DNA of 64,000 bases, from NCBI RefSeq assembly GCF_042666615.1, contig NZ_JBHTDD010000002.1, forward strand, positions 1 to 64,000, written 5' to 3'. The translations under genes were made by a program, and so were the position numbers. The notes beneath the pieces are model-generated. The model made no database searches. It was not told the DNA's origin and saw nothing but the letters and a program-made list of their open reading frames with translations. Positions 47,312 through 56,383 of the stretch are shown here, one piece after another. The stretch comes from KBS50 sp042666615 (lineage in GTDB: Bacteria; Actinomycetota; Actinomycetes; Mycobacteriales; Micromonosporaceae). The first letter of the stretch is position 1. Every line of letters begins with the position of its first letter.

Positions 47312-48358
47312 ATGGCGGCAGGGCCTGACCGGGAGAAGGCACTCGACCTTGCTCTCGCTCAGATCGACAAGCAGTTCGGCAAGGGTTCGGTGATGAGGTT
47401 GGGGGAGCGGCCGGTCGTGGAGACCGCGATCATCCCGACCGGTTCCATCGCGCTGGACGTGGCGCTCGGCGTGGGCGGCCTGCCCCGTGGCCGGGTGGTG
47501 GAAATCTACGGGCCGGAGTCCAGCGGTAAGACCACGGTCGCGCTGCACGCGGTGGCCAGCGCCCAGCGGGCCGGCGGCATCGCCGCCTTCATCGACGCCG
47601 AGCATGCCCTCGACCCGGAGTACGCGCGGGCTCTGGGTGTGGACACCGACGCGCTGCTCGTCTCCCAGCCGGACACCGGCGAGCAGGCGCTGGAGATCGC
47701 CGACATGCTGGTCCGGTCGGGCGCGCTGGACATCATCGTGATCGACTCGGTCGCCGCGCTGGTGCCACGGGCCGAGATCGAGGGCGAGATGGGGGACAGC
47801 CACGTCGGCCTCCAGGCTCGACTCATGAGCCAGGCGCTACGGAAGATCACCGGTGTGCTCAACAACAGCGGGACCACCGCGATCTTCATCAACCAGCTCC
47901 GCGAGAAGATCGGCGTCATGTTCGGCTCGCCCGAGACGACGACCGGTGGCCGGGCACTGAAGTTCTACTCCTCGGTGCGGCTCGACGTGCGTCGGATCGA
48001 GAGCCTCAAGGACGGCACCGACGTGGTCGGCAACCGGACCCGGGTCAAGGTGGTGAAGAACAAGGTCGCCGCGCCGTTCAAGCAGGCCGAGTTCGACATC
48101 ATGTACGGCAAGGGGATCTCCCGCGAGGGATCGCTTATCGACGTCGGCGTTGAGCAGGCGATCATTCGCAAGTCCGGCGCCTGGTACACCTACGACGGCG
48201 ACCAGCTGGGCCAGGGTAAGGAGAAGGCGCGGGAGTTTCTGCGGGAGAACCCGGATGTGGCCGCGGAGATCGAGAAGAAGATTCTGGAGAAGCTCGGCGT
48301 CGGAGCCGGTGCCGGCGATGCCGCCGGCGGTCCAGAGCTTCCGCCGGTGGACTTCTGA
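47312..48358 (+). CDS. recA: Recombinase RecA
   Basis: Central protein of homologous recombination and SOS induction, 348 aa. Walker A GPESSGKT is at residues 67-74, Walker B is LDIIVIDSVAALVPRAEIEGEMGD, and the DNA-binding loop L2 is FINQLREKIGVMFGSPETTTGGRALKFYSSVRLDVRR. No intein is present. The ATG at 47312 gives the family-typical N-terminus (MAAGPDREKALDLALAQIDKQFGKGSVM); an upstream ATG at 47285 adds nine residues. The upstream LexA-like box predicts DNA-damage induction. Confidence 0.97.
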   Translation: MAAGPDREKALDLALAQIDKQFGKGSVMRLGERPVVETAIIPTGSIALDVALGVGGLPRGRVVEIYGPESSGKTTVALHAVASAQRAGGIAAFIDAEHALDPEYARALGVDTDALLVSQPDTGEQALEIADMLVRSGALDIIVIDSVAALVPRAEIEGEMGDSHVGLQARLMSQALRKITGVLNNSGTTAIFINQLREKIGVMFGSPETTTGGRALKFYSSVRLDVRRIESLKDGTDVVGNRTRVKVVKNKVAAPFKQAEFDIMYGKGISREGSLIDVGVEQAIIRKSGAWYTYDGDQLGQGKEKAREFLRENPDVAAEIEKKILEKLGVGAGAGDAAGGPELPPVDF

Positions 48359-48421
48359 CGGTCGGTTCGATGACGCATCCGTCGATGTCGCCTGCCGTTC
48401 CGGCCGGCGACCGCTGACGAC

Positions 48422-49192
48422 ATGGCAGGACGACGACGTGGCGCCCGGACTGGGCGGGGCTGGGACGCCGCCCCACCCCGGTCCGGCGCCGCGAACGGCA
48501 GGCGCCGGGGTGGCGGAGCCCGATTCCCGAGCCGAGGTGAGGACGGCCGGATCCGGGACGGGGCCGATGAGTTCCACCCGGACGGCGAGGGTGACGTCGG
48601 TTGGGACGAGCCGGCTCGGGCACCGGCCCCGCGCGACGAGGCCGAGGTTGCCCGGGAGATCTGCCTGCGGCAGCTCGCGGTGCGACCACGCACCCGTGCC
48701 GAACTGGCCACCGCGTTGTCCCGCAAGGGCATCTCCGCGACGGTCGCCGAATCGGTGCTCGACCGGTATGACGAGGTCGGCATGATCGACGACGCCGCGT
48801 TCGCCCGGGCCTGGGTGACCAGCCGGCACCACGGCCGAGGGCTGGCCCGTCGGGCGCTCGCCAACGAACTGCGGCAGCGGGGCGTCGACGGGGAGACGGC
48901 CGGCGAGGCGCTCGGCGCGCTGGACGAGGAGACCGAGGCGGAGACCGCGCGGGCGCTTGTCGACCGCAAGCTGCGGACGGTCCGGGGGGAGCCGGACGCG
49001 GTGTTCCGCCGGCTGGTCGGGATGCTCGCCCGCAAGGGTTATCCACCGGGTGTGGCGATCCGGGCGGTCAAGGACGCGTTGGCCGCACAGAGCGCCGAGG
49101 CGGCCGAGTTCGCTGATCAGATCGACGCGGACGCGGTGGCCGACGCCATCGGGCCGGACGCCGCCGGCCCGGACCCGACGCCGTCCAGTTGA
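48422..49192 (+). CDS. recX: Regulatory protein RecX
   Basis: RecA modulator of 256 aa. The conserved three-helix repeats cover about residues 77-230: EICLRQLAVRPRTRAELATALSRKGIS, then VLDRYDEVGMIDDAAFARAWV and LARRALANELRQRGV. An N-terminal Arg/Gly/Asp-rich tail of about 75 residues is disordered and longer than in enterobacterial RecX, as often in actinobacteria. It follows recA by 63 bp and is probably read through from the recA promoter. Confidence 0.93.
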   Translation: MAGRRRGARTGRGWDAAPPRSGAANGRRRGGGARFPSRGEDGRIRDGADEFHPDGEGDVGWDEPARAPAPRDEAEVAREICLRQLAVRPRTRAELATALSRKGISATVAESVLDRYDEVGMIDDAAFARAWVTSRHHGRGLARRALANELRQRGVDGETAGEALGALDEETEAETARALVDRKLRTVRGEPDAVFRRLVGMLARKGYPPGVAIRAVKDALAAQSAEAAEFADQIDADAVADAIGPDAAGPDPTPSS

Positions 49193-49226
49193 TCAGTCGT
49201 TGCCGGGTGCCCAAGCAACAGGCCTG

Positions 49227-49257
49227 CCCACGTCATGATCGAGGGACTCGACGTGGG
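49227..49257 (+). terminator. Hairpin downstream of recX
   Basis: CCCACGTC (49227-49234) and GACGTGGG (49250-49257) form an 8-bp stem with a 15-nt loop, 34 bp after the recX stop. Confidence 0.5.
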
Positions 49258-49308
49258 TGAGCCGGGACCGAGCAGGTCAGCGGAGATTGCGGCAGATCGG
49301 AGTAGCGA

Positions 49309-50013
49309 ATGCTGAAGGTATGCCTGAACGGGGGACGCGACCGGCGGGAGCACCCGGCGGTTCCCGTCACCGCCGCCGAACTGGCCGCTGACGCGGCACG
49401 CTGCGTCGCGGCGGGTGCCGCGGCGATCCACCTCCATCCGCGCGGTGCGGACGAGACGGAGACCCTGGATCCGGCGGCGGTCGGCGCGGCACTCACCGCG
49501 ATCCGGGCAGCCTGCCCTGGCGTACCGGTCGGTGTGAGCACGGGTGCCTGGATCGTTCCGCGGCCCGAGGAGCGGGTGGCCGCCGTACGATCCTGGGAGG
49601 TGCTGCCCGACTTCGCCTCCGTCAACGCGCATGAGGAGGGTGCCGAGGAGGTCGCCGCGGCCCTGTGCGAGCGGGGGATCGGGGTGGAGGCGGGCCTGTG
49701 GACCCTGGACGCGGTGCGGGCCTACCGGGGCTGGCGGGTGCCGGTCCTGCGGGTGCTGCTGGAGTGCATGGACCCGACGCCGGAGGCGGCGACCGCCGAC
49801 GCGGAGGCGATGCTGGCCGCGTTGCCGGTGGGATCGCCCAGGGTGCTGATGCACGCGGAGGGTCCCGCGGTCTGGCATGTGCTCCGGCTCGCGGTCCGGC
49901 TCGGCCTGGACAGCCGGATCGGCTTGGAGGACACCACCGACCTGCCCGACGGATCCCGTACCCCGGACAACGCCGCCCTGGTCGCCGCGGCGATGGCGGT
50001 CGGTGCCCGGTAG
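49309..50013 (+). CDS. BKACE (DUF849) family beta-keto acid cleavage enzyme
   Basis: Zn-dependent TIM-barrel enzyme of the 3-keto-5-aminohexanoate cleavage family, which condenses a beta-keto acid with acetyl-CoA. MLKVCLNGGRDRREHPAVPVT is the first strand; AAIHLHPRG carries the metal-binding His-x-His; ASVNAHEEGA, VLMHAEGP and SRIGLEDTTDLPDG are later conserved blocks. At 234 aa it is shorter than typical members (about 270-310 aa), so loops are trimmed. Substrate unknown. Confidence 0.85.
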   Translation: MLKVCLNGGRDRREHPAVPVTAAELAADAARCVAAGAAAIHLHPRGADETETLDPAAVGAALTAIRAACPGVPVGVSTGAWIVPRPEERVAAVRSWEVLPDFASVNAHEEGAEEVAAALCERGIGVEAGLWTLDAVRAYRGWRVPVLRVLLECMDPTPEAATADAEAMLAALPVGSPRVLMHAEGPAVWHVLRLAVRLGLDSRIGLEDTTDLPDGSRTPDNAALVAAAMAVGAR

Positions 50014-50039
50014 CACACCGGGGGCGACACCCGGTTCGT

Positions 50040-50045
50040 CATACT
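50040..50045 (+). promoter_or_regulatory. -10-like element before MazG-like gene
   Basis: CATACT, 8 nt before the ATG at 50054; no Shine-Dalgarno is seen. Confidence 0.3.
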
Positions 50046-50053
50046 GGTCCGCC

Positions 50054-50383
50054 ATGGATCTGGACGAGTATCAGCGCGGCGCTCTCCGCACCGCCGCTCC
50101 ACGTGACAAAAGGAACGAACTGCTTCACCTGGTGCTCGGGCTGGTCGGTGAGTCCGGTGAAATCGCCGAGAAGTTCAAGAAATGGGTCCGCGACCTCGAC
50201 AGCGAGGAGTCGCGGCTCGACCGGGCCGACATCGGTAAGGAACTTGGTGACGTGCTCTGGTACGTGGCGGTGCTCGCCGACTACCTCGACCTGTCGCTGG
50301 ACGATATCGCCACGGCCAACCTTGCCAAGCTGGCCAGCCGTCAGGGTCGTGGCGTCCTAGGTGGCAGCGGAGACAACCGCTGA
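50054..50383 (+). CDS. MazG-like nucleotide pyrophosphohydrolase
   Basis: Small all-alpha NTP-PPase of 109 aa. The metal-binding motif E-x2-E...E-x2-D is visible as LVGESGEIAEKFKKW ... DIGKELGDVLWYVAVLADYL. It probably hydrolyses non-canonical or excess (d)NTPs to the monophosphate. The longer frame from 49877 is out of frame with the upstream gene and was rejected. It stands 40 bp after the BKACE gene. Confidence 0.88.
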   Translation: MDLDEYQRGALRTAAPRDKRNELLHLVLGLVGESGEIAEKFKKWVRDLDSEESRLDRADIGKELGDVLWYVAVLADYLDLSLDDIATANLAKLASRQGRGVLGGSGDNR

Positions 50384-50852
50384 TCCGGGTGATCTTGTGC
50401 TCTTTCCGCGTTGTTTACCCGAGGTTCCGACCGACCGGACCATCGCCGGCTCCAACCGACCAGCTCACCCTCGGCAGGTCGATCATGACTCCTTGACCGA
50501 ACGGGCCCTTGCGACCTAGCCTCGCCTTACACAATGAGAATGCCCGACCAGCGCAGGCAACGCGCACAACATAGATCGCATAACAGTACGGCAACACTTC
50601 GGCCCAGCTCAGCGGCCAGATAGGGCGCACCCGGACGGCCGGTCCGGTGGCGGCCCGACAGCAGCACCGGCCGTCAGCGGTGTCTTCGACATCGCTGGCT
50701 GGACGCTACCCGCAGCCACCGCCCCGGTCGGGCGTCTCGACAACGGCAGGGCGAGCCCGGAGGGCGATGCCTCCGGCGACGCGCTGGTGGAGGGAGGCGG
50801 CCATGAGCGGGTGGCACACGGCGGTCGGCGCGAACCGGTGCGAGGTGCCGAC
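50384..50852. other. 469-bp intergenic region before rny
   Basis: No convincing gene. The part from about 50480 to 50610 is less GC-rich. TTGACC (50493-50498) and TAGCCT (50517-50522), 18 nt apart, are a possible promoter that would give a long 5' UTR for rny. Confidence 0.5.
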
Positions 50853-52625
50853 ATGACCGGCCTGGAGGCGGTCCTCCTCGTCGCCGTACTCCTGCTCACC
50901 GTGGTCGTCGCGGGTGCGTTGGTGATCGGCGTCCGGGCGGTCCGCCAGATGGGTGGCGCCGGAATGCCGGCCCGCGATGATCCGGCCTTCGCCGCCGAGC
51001 GCGACCGGCAGGAGCAGTCCCTGGCGGCGCTGCGCGAAGCGGCCGACGAGGCGAGTTCGAGCGTCGACGTGGCCAAGTCGGCTGCGGCGGCCGCCCGGAC
51101 CGAGGCGGCGGCCGCCAAGGCGGAGGCCAACGCCGCCCGGGCCGAGGCGCTCCGGGTGTTGGACGCCGCCCGAGCCGAGGCGGACAACGTCCTGGAACGC
51201 GCTCACCGGCAGGCGGAAATCGATGCCGAGCAGGTCCGGGCGGCCGCCCGGCGCAGCGGCGAACGCGAGGTCGCCATGCTGGCCAGCACCACCCGGGAGC
51301 AGGCTGCCGAGGTGGAGCGGCGGGCCCAGCGGATGGACGAGCGGGAGCGGTTGCACACCGAGGAGGTGGAGCGGCTCGCCGAGCGGGAGCGCCAACTGAC
51401 CGCCGCCGCGGCGGAACTGAACGCCCGGGAGGCGGCGCTCGCCGTGCGGGACGCGGCACTCGCCGAAGCGGAGGAGCGGCGCCGCCGCGAACTGGAGCGG
51501 GTCGCCGGGCTGACCGTCGACGCCGCCCGGCAGGAACTGGTGGACGCCATCGAGGGGCAGGCGAAGCGGGAGGCCGCGATCCTGGTCCGGGACATCGAGA
51601 GTGACGCGCGGAGCACCGCCGACCAGCGGGCCCGGCACATAGTGGTGGACGCCATCCAGCGAGTCGCCAGCGAACAGACCGCGGAGAGCGTGGTCAGCGT
51701 CCTGCACCTGCCCGGTGACGAGATGAAGGGACGGATCATCGGCCGGGAGGGTCGCAACATCCGGGCTTTCGAGTCGGTCACAGGGGTCAACCTGATCATC
51801 GATGACACGCCGGAGGCGGTGCTGCTCTCGTGCTTCGACCCGGTCCGGCGGGAGATCGGCCGGTTGACCCTGGAGAAGCTGGTGCTCGACGGTCGGATCC
51901 ATCCGCACCGGATCGAGGAGGTTTACGACACGGCCCGGTACGAGGTCGAAGGGCTGTGCCGGCGAGCCGCCGAGGACGCGCTGGTCGACGTCGGCATCAC
52001 CGAGATGCACGACGAACTGGTCACCCTGCTCGGCCGGCTGCGCTACCGGACCTCGTACGGGCAGAACGTGCTCAAACATCTCGTCGAGACGGCACACATC
52101 GCTGGCGTCATGGCGGCCGAGCTGCGCCTGGACGTGCCGACCATCAAGCGGTGCGCCTTCCTGCACGACATCGGCAAGGCCCTCACGCACGAAGTGGAGG
52201 GGAGCCACGCCATCATCGGCGCCGACCTGGCCCGCAAGTACGGTGAGAGCGAGGACGTGGTGCACGCCATCGAGGCGCACCACAACGAGGTGCCACCGCA
52301 GACCATCGAGGCGGTGCTCACGCAGGCCTCCGACGCCTGTTCCGGGGGGCGGCCGGGGGCGCGCCGGGAAAGCCTGGAGGCGTACGTGAAACGGCTGGAG
52401 CGGATCGAGGAGATCGCCGGCGGCAAGTTGGGCGTGGAGAAGGTCTTCGCCATGCAGGCCGGCCGGGAGATCCGGGTGATGGTCAAGCCGGACGACGTGG
52501 ACGACATCGGCGCCGCCGTGCTGGCCCGGGACGTGGCCAAGCAGATCGAGGAGGAGCTGACCTATCCGGGGCAGATCCGGGTCACGGTGGTCCGGGAGTC
52601 CCGGGTCAGCGAGATCGCCCGCTGA
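50853..52625 (+). CDS. rny: Ribonuclease Y
   Basis: Membrane-anchored endoribonuclease that starts mRNA decay, 590 aa. One N-terminal TM helix (LEAVLLVAVLLLTVVVAGALVIGV), a long Ala/Glu/Arg-rich coiled coil (about 45-235), a KH domain (LPGDEMKGRIIGREGRNIRAFESVTGVNLIIDD) and an HD domain with CAFLHDIGKALTHEVEGSHA. The C-terminus (AGREIRVMVKPDDVDD ... EEELTYPGQIRVTVVRE) is family-typical. The ATG at 50853 gives the TM helix right after the start; the frame back to 50787 adds only charged residues. RNase Y near recA/recX is common in actinobacteria. Confidence 0.93.
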   Translation: MTGLEAVLLVAVLLLTVVVAGALVIGVRAVRQMGGAGMPARDDPAFAAERDRQEQSLAALREAADEASSSVDVAKSAAAAARTEAAAAKAEANAARAEALRVLDAARAEADNVLERAHRQAEIDAEQVRAAARRSGEREVAMLASTTREQAAEVERRAQRMDERERLHTEEVERLAERERQLTAAAAELNAREAALAVRDAALAEAEERRRRELERVAGLTVDAARQELVDAIEGQAKREAAILVRDIESDARSTADQRARHIVVDAIQRVASEQTAESVVSVLHLPGDEMKGRIIGREGRNIRAFESVTGVNLIIDDTPEAVLLSCFDPVRREIGRLTLEKLVLDGRIHPHRIEEVYDTARYEVEGLCRRAAEDALVDVGITEMHDELVTLLGRLRYRTSYGQNVLKHLVETAHIAGVMAAELRLDVPTIKRCAFLHDIGKALTHEVEGSHAIIGADLARKYGESEDVVHAIEAHHNEVPPQTIEAVLTQASDACSGGRPGARRESLEAYVKRLERIEEIAGGKLGVEKVFAMQAGREIRVMVKPDDVDDIGAAVLARDVAKQIEEELTYPGQIRVTVVRESRVSEIAR

Positions 52626-52689
52626 CAGCACCCCACCCGCCCCCGCCCGCCCTTACCCCACCCCACCGGGCGAGGGAGGGGGAGGAGGG

Positions 52690-53649
52690 TCAGGTGGCGG
52701 TGCCCGCCACGGCCTCCGTCTCCAGTTCGGTGCCGGCGGCGCCGGTCCGGGTCGACGAGCGGCGGCCCCGGGCGAGCCGGTGCTGGACGTACTGCGCCAG
52801 CTTCGACAGCGAGTAGTTCACCGCGATGAACAGTACGGCGATCACCGTGTACGTCTGGATCGGGTTGTCCAGCACGCCGATGATCTGCTTGCCGATGTTG
52901 AGCGTCTCCTCGTAGCTGATGATGAAGCCCAGCGAGGTGTCCTTGAGTACCACGACGAGCTGGCTGATCAGCGCCGGAAGCATGATTCGGAACGCCTGTG
53001 GCAGCAGGATCATGCGGGTGGTCTGCATCGGGGCGAGGCCGATGGCGGCGGCGGCCTCCGCCTGCCCGCCGGGCAGCCCCTCCATGCCGGAGCGGAGGAT
53101 CTCGCCGATGACCACACCGTTGTAGATCGTCAGGCCGATGACCAGATACCAGAGGGTGCTGAAGGTGATCCCGAATTCGGGGAAGCCGCGCGCCACGAAG
53201 AAGATGGTGATGACGACCGGCAGGCCGCGGAACACCTCGACACAGACCCGGCTGACCACCGACAGCGTCCAGCTCAGGCCGCGCAGCAGGTACGACACGG
53301 GCGTGGCCAGGCCGGTGAACCGACGCCGGGTCAGGCTCTTGAGCTGGATCCGCAGCACGGCCAGCAGCGTGCCGATCACCAGCGACGCGATGATGGCGAA
53401 GACCGCCGCGGTCAGCGTGTTCTTCAGGCCGAGGCCGATCCGCTCCCACACGAGGGAGAAGTTCTCGTTGCCGGGGTCGATGAGCGGACCCCACAGCTCC
53501 ATCGAGAACTGGTCCTTCTCGTCCAGCGGCTTGTAGATCAGGAAGTACGCGCCGAGGAGCAGCAGCACCCCGGCAACGACGCTGCTGATCAGGGTGATCC
53601 GGCGTTGGCGCGGGCCGGGTACGTCGTAGAGGACGCTGTTCTGGCTCAT
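52690..53649 (-). CDS. gluD: Glutamate-type ABC transporter permease GluD
   Basis: Inner-membrane permease, 319 aa, with five to six TM helices after an N-terminal extension containing a first TM (ITLISSVVAGVLLLLGAYFLIY). The EAA loop reads GMEGLPGGQAEAAAAIGLAPMQTTRMILLPQAFRIMLPALISQ. It overlaps gluC by 4 bp. The acidic/Ala C-terminal tail (TELETEAVAGTAT) is variable. Substrate inferred from the gluABCD layout. Confidence 0.9.
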   Translation of the reverse strand: MSQNSVLYDVPGPRQRRITLISSVVAGVLLLLGAYFLIYKPLDEKDQFSMELWGPLIDPGNENFSLVWERIGLGLKNTLTAAVFAIIASLVIGTLLAVLRIQLKSLTRRRFTGLATPVSYLLRGLSWTLSVVSRVCVEVFRGLPVVITIFFVARGFPEFGITFSTLWYLVIGLTIYNGVVIGEILRSGMEGLPGGQAEAAAAIGLAPMQTTRMILLPQAFRIMLPALISQLVVVLKDTSLGFIISYEETLNIGKQIIGVLDNPIQTYTVIAVLFIAVNYSLSKLAQYVQHRLARGRRSSTRTGAAGTELETEAVAGTAT

Positions 53650-54353
53650 CGGGCCACCGCCTGTCGCTTCTCCAGCCGGTCCAACATGGCGCCGAGCGGA
53701 ACGGTCATGATCAGGTAGCCGGCCGAGATGCCGATGGCGACGGGGATGAAGGGGTAGCCCTCGGCGGAGGTGAGCTGGTCGGCGGTCTGGGCGAGGTCGC
53801 CGACGACGCCGAAGAAGCCGATAAGCGCCGAGTTCTTGATCATTGCGATGATCACCGAACCGAGCGGCACGACCGACGCCTTCCAGGACTGCGGCAGCAC
53901 CACGTACCGCAGATTCTGGCCGAAGGTGAGGCCGATCGACCGCGCGGCCTCGGCCTGGCCGGCGGGCACCGCGTTGACGCCGGAGCGCAGTGCCTCACAG
54001 ACGAACGCCGCGGTGTAGAGCACCAGCGCGATCACGCCGAAGCGGAAGTACGGCAGGTCGGTGCCGAGCCGGCTGAAGATCGAGTCGAGCACCGGGATCC
54101 GCAGGAAGTCGGCGTTTGAGCCGAGCGCCGGCAGCCCGAACGCCGCGAAGAACAGCACCACGGTCAGCGGCATGTTCCGGAAGACGTTCACGTAGGCGGT
54201 GCCGACCGCGCGCAGCGGCGGCACCGGTGAGATGCGGAGCACCGCCACGACGGCGCCCAGGATCAGGGCGCCGATCGCGGCGAGTACGCAGGCCTGGAAG
54301 GTGAGCCAGAAACCACCGGCGAAAACGTCGAAATTCTCGATGAGGACGCTCAC
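53646..54353 (-). CDS. gluC: Glutamate-type ABC transporter permease GluC
   Basis: Second permease, 235 aa, five TM helices. YVNVFRNMPLTVVLFFAAFGLP is the typical polar-amino-acid permease entry. The EAA loop is GVNAVPAGQAEAARSIGLTFGQNLRYVVLPQSWKASVVPLGS. It starts 44 bp after gluB and overlaps gluD. Confidence 0.9.
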   Translation of the reverse strand: MSVLIENFDVFAGGFWLTFQACVLAAIGALILGAVVAVLRISPVPPLRAVGTAYVNVFRNMPLTVVLFFAAFGLPALGSNADFLRIPVLDSIFSRLGTDLPYFRFGVIALVLYTAAFVCEALRSGVNAVPAGQAEAARSIGLTFGQNLRYVVLPQSWKASVVPLGSVIIAMIKNSALIGFFGVVGDLAQTADQLTSAEGYPFIPVAIGISAGYLIMTVPLGAMLDRLEKRQAVAR

Positions 54354-54397
54354 GCGGCCGCCTCCATGCTCACCCTCCAGGTCGTCGGTCTAGCTGC

Positions 54398-55279
54398 TCA
54401 GTAACGGTTCACGGTCGGCGCGTCACCCAGCTCGGCGTCGAACTTGCCGGCGGTGTCGTCCCAGGCCTTCTTCCAGCGGCCGTCGGAGAACGCCGCCTCC
54501 AGGATGTCGTTGATGAAGTTGCGGAACGCGGTGTCGTCCTTCTTCACCCCGATGCCGTACGGCTCCTTGGTGAAGTTGTCGCCGGCGAGCTTGAACGCGC
54601 CCTCGTCCTTGGCGATGTAGCCAAGCAGGATGACGTTGTCCGTGGTCAGCGCGTCCACCTGGCCGCCCTTGACGGCGTCCCGGCACTTGTCGTACGTGTC
54701 GAAGAGCACCACCTGGGTGGCCACGTCCTTGACGTACTCCTTGATCTTCTCGGCCGGGGTCGATCCGGTGACCGAGCAGACCTTCTTGGTGCCGTCCTTG
54801 AACGAGTCCGGGCCGGTGATCGACGTGTCGTCCTTGCGGACCATGATGTTCTGGCCGGCCTCGTAGTACGGCCCGGCGAACGCGATGCGCTCCTTGCGCT
54901 TGTCGTTGATCGTGTAGGTGGCGACGACCATGTCGACGGTGTCGTTGACGATCACGTCCTCGCGGACCTTGGACGGCGTCTCGACGTACTCGATCTTGTC
55001 CTCGGGAATGCCGAGTTCCTTAACGATGATCTTGGCGATCTCGACGTCGAAGCCCTCCGGCTTGCCGGAAAGGCCCTTCTGCCCGAAACCGGGCTGGTCG
55101 AACTTGGTGCCGACCTTGATCGCCTGGGCCTTGTTCAGCCGCTCCATGGTGCTGCCGGCCTCGAAGGTCTTGCTGCCGGCGCCGGTGCCCTCGTCGCCGC
55201 CGTCGTCGCCGCCGCAGGCGGCGACCGTGAGCGACAGCGCCGCCACCGCGGTCAGCGCCGCCATCCGAGTGAATCGCAT
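54398..55279 (-). CDS. gluB: Glutamate-binding lipoprotein GluB
   Basis: Periplasmic-type solute-binding lipoprotein, 293 aa. The signal MRFTRMAALTAVAALSLTVAAC ends in a lipobox with Cys22. The SBP family 3 fold is seen in IKVGTKFDQPGFGQKGLSGKPEGFDVEIAKIIVKELG and in AFAGPYYEAGQNIMV. The ATG at 55279 is chosen because the frame to 55339 puts 20 charged residues before the signal. A hairpin separates it from gluA. Confidence 0.92.
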   Translation of the reverse strand: MRFTRMAALTAVAALSLTVAACGGDDGGDEGTGAGSKTFEAGSTMERLNKAQAIKVGTKFDQPGFGQKGLSGKPEGFDVEIAKIIVKELGIPEDKIEYVETPSKVREDVIVNDTVDMVVATYTINDKRKERIAFAGPYYEAGQNIMVRKDDTSITGPDSFKDGTKKVCSVTGSTPAEKIKEYVKDVATQVVLFDTYDKCRDAVKGGQVDALTTDNVILLGYIAKDEGAFKLAGDNFTKEPYGIGVKKDDTAFRNFINDILEAAFSDGRWKKAWDDTAGKFDAELGDAPTVNRY

Positions 55280-55299
55280 TGTTCTACCCCTTCTTCGAC

Positions 55300-55337
55300 G
55301 GAGCGTGCCGTGCCGGTCCCCGGCCACGACACGCTCC
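55300..55337 (-). promoter_or_regulatory. Hairpin in the gluA-gluB gap
   Basis: GGAGCGTG and CACGCTCC (55300-55307 and 55330-55337) pair perfectly, with further pairing CCGG/CCGG inside. It could act as a partial terminator or as an RNA-stability element between transporter genes. Confidence 0.5.
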
Positions 55338-55348
55338 ACGGTGGACGC

Positions 55349-56095
55349 CTAGTGTGTAAGGATCTTGGAAAGGAAGTCCTTCGCCCGCTCGCTGCGCGGG
55401 TTGCCGAAGAACTCCTCCGGGGGCGCGTCCTCGACGAGCTGGCCATCGGCCATGAAGATGACCCGGTTGGCGGCGTGCCGGGCGAAGCCCATCTCGTGGG
55501 TCACCACCACCATTGTCATGCCGTCGCGCGCGAGCGAGGTCATCACGTCCAGCACCTCGCCGACCATCTCCGGATCGAGGGCGCTGGTGGGCTCGTCGAA
55601 GAGCATCGCCTTGGGTTGCATGGCCAGTGCGCGGGCGATCGCGGCGCGCTGCTGCTGGCCGCCGGAGAGTTGGGCCGGGTACTTCTCCGCCTGGTTCGCG
55701 ATGCCCACCCGGTCGAGCAGGGCCATCCCCCGCTCCCGGGCGGCCGCCGACTTCTCCTTGCGTACCTTGATCGGGCCCAGGGTGACGTTGTCCAGAATCG
55801 TCTTGTGCGCGAAGAGGTTGAAGGACTGGAACACCATGCCGACGTCGCTGCGCAGCTTCGCCAGCGGACGGCCCTCCTCGGGCAGCGGTTTGCCGTCGAA
55901 AGTGATGGAACCCGACGTGATGGGCTCCAACCGGTTGATGGTCCGGCACAACGTGGACTTGCCGGACCCGGACGGTCCGATCACCACGACGACCTCGCCC
56001 CGACCGACCGACAGGTTCACGTCGTCGAGCACGTGCAGGGGGCCGAACCACTTGTTTACCGCTTCGAGCACGATGAGCGGTTCGCCCGTCGTCAC
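55349..56095 (-). CDS. gluA: Glutamate-type ABC transporter ATP-binding protein GluA
   Basis: ATPase subunit of 248 aa. Walker A GPSGSGKST is at residues 40-48. Q-loop MVFQSFNLFAHKT, signature LSGGQQQR, Walker B AMLFDEPTSALDPE and the switch His in VVVTHEMGFARHAA are all intact. First gene of the gluABCD operon, with a GTG start. A promoter-like pair and a GlnR-like box lie upstream. Confidence 0.93.
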   Translation of the reverse strand: MTTGEPLIVLEAVNKWFGPLHVLDDVNLSVGRGEVVVVIGPSGSGKSTLCRTINRLEPITSGSITFDGKPLPEEGRPLAKLRSDVGMVFQSFNLFAHKTILDNVTLGPIKVRKEKSAAARERGMALLDRVGIANQAEKYPAQLSGGQQQRAAIARALAMQPKAMLFDEPTSALDPEMVGEVLDVMTSLARDGMTMVVVTHEMGFARHAANRVIFMADGQLVEDAPPEEFFGNPRSERAKDFLSKILTH

Positions 56096-56166
56096 CGTCG
56101 TCCACCGTCCTGTTCTCGCCGAGGGCTGGGGGTTGCACGCACAGTGGCATCACCTCTGGTGGGGCC

Positions 56167-56197
56167 ACTCTAGGCGGGCGTTTGTGTGCGAGCGCAA
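56167..56197 (-). promoter_or_regulatory. Candidate gluA promoter
   Basis: TTGCGC (56197-56192) and TAGAGT (56172-56167) on the minus strand, 19 nt apart, about 70 bp upstream of the gluA GTG. Confidence 0.45.
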
Positions 56198-56205
56198 CCG
56201 GAATG

Positions 56206-56221
56206 GTCACGGAGCCGTAAC
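56206..56221. promoter_or_regulatory. GlnR-like box 1 upstream of gluA
   Basis: GTCAC-N6-GTAAC, resembling the actinobacterial GlnR half-site pair (gTnAc-n6-GaAAc). It sits just upstream of the candidate gluA -35, a position suited to activation. Confidence 0.45.
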
Positions 56222-56367
56222 AGCGGGCCGATCGGCCGCCGGTTGGGGTCGTCGGGCCACCGTCCGTGACGGGCAGGCGTGTTGATTCGGGGCCAGGGCG
56301 GCAGCGACGGTACCGTGTGGTCCGTCGAACGTGAGGCGGCATCGGCGCGACAAATTGGGCTGAAATG

Positions 56368-56383
56368 GTCACAGACCGGTAAC
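56368..56383. promoter_or_regulatory. GlnR-like box 2
   Basis: GTCAC-N6-GTAAC again, the same architecture as box 1, 162 bp away and about 90 bp before the + strand hypothetical gene. Confidence 0.4.

Noticed and set aside
50415..50630. 71-aa minus-strand ORF upstream of rny
   Set aside because: No ribosome site, no family resemblance, unusual composition; more likely a non-coding promoter region.
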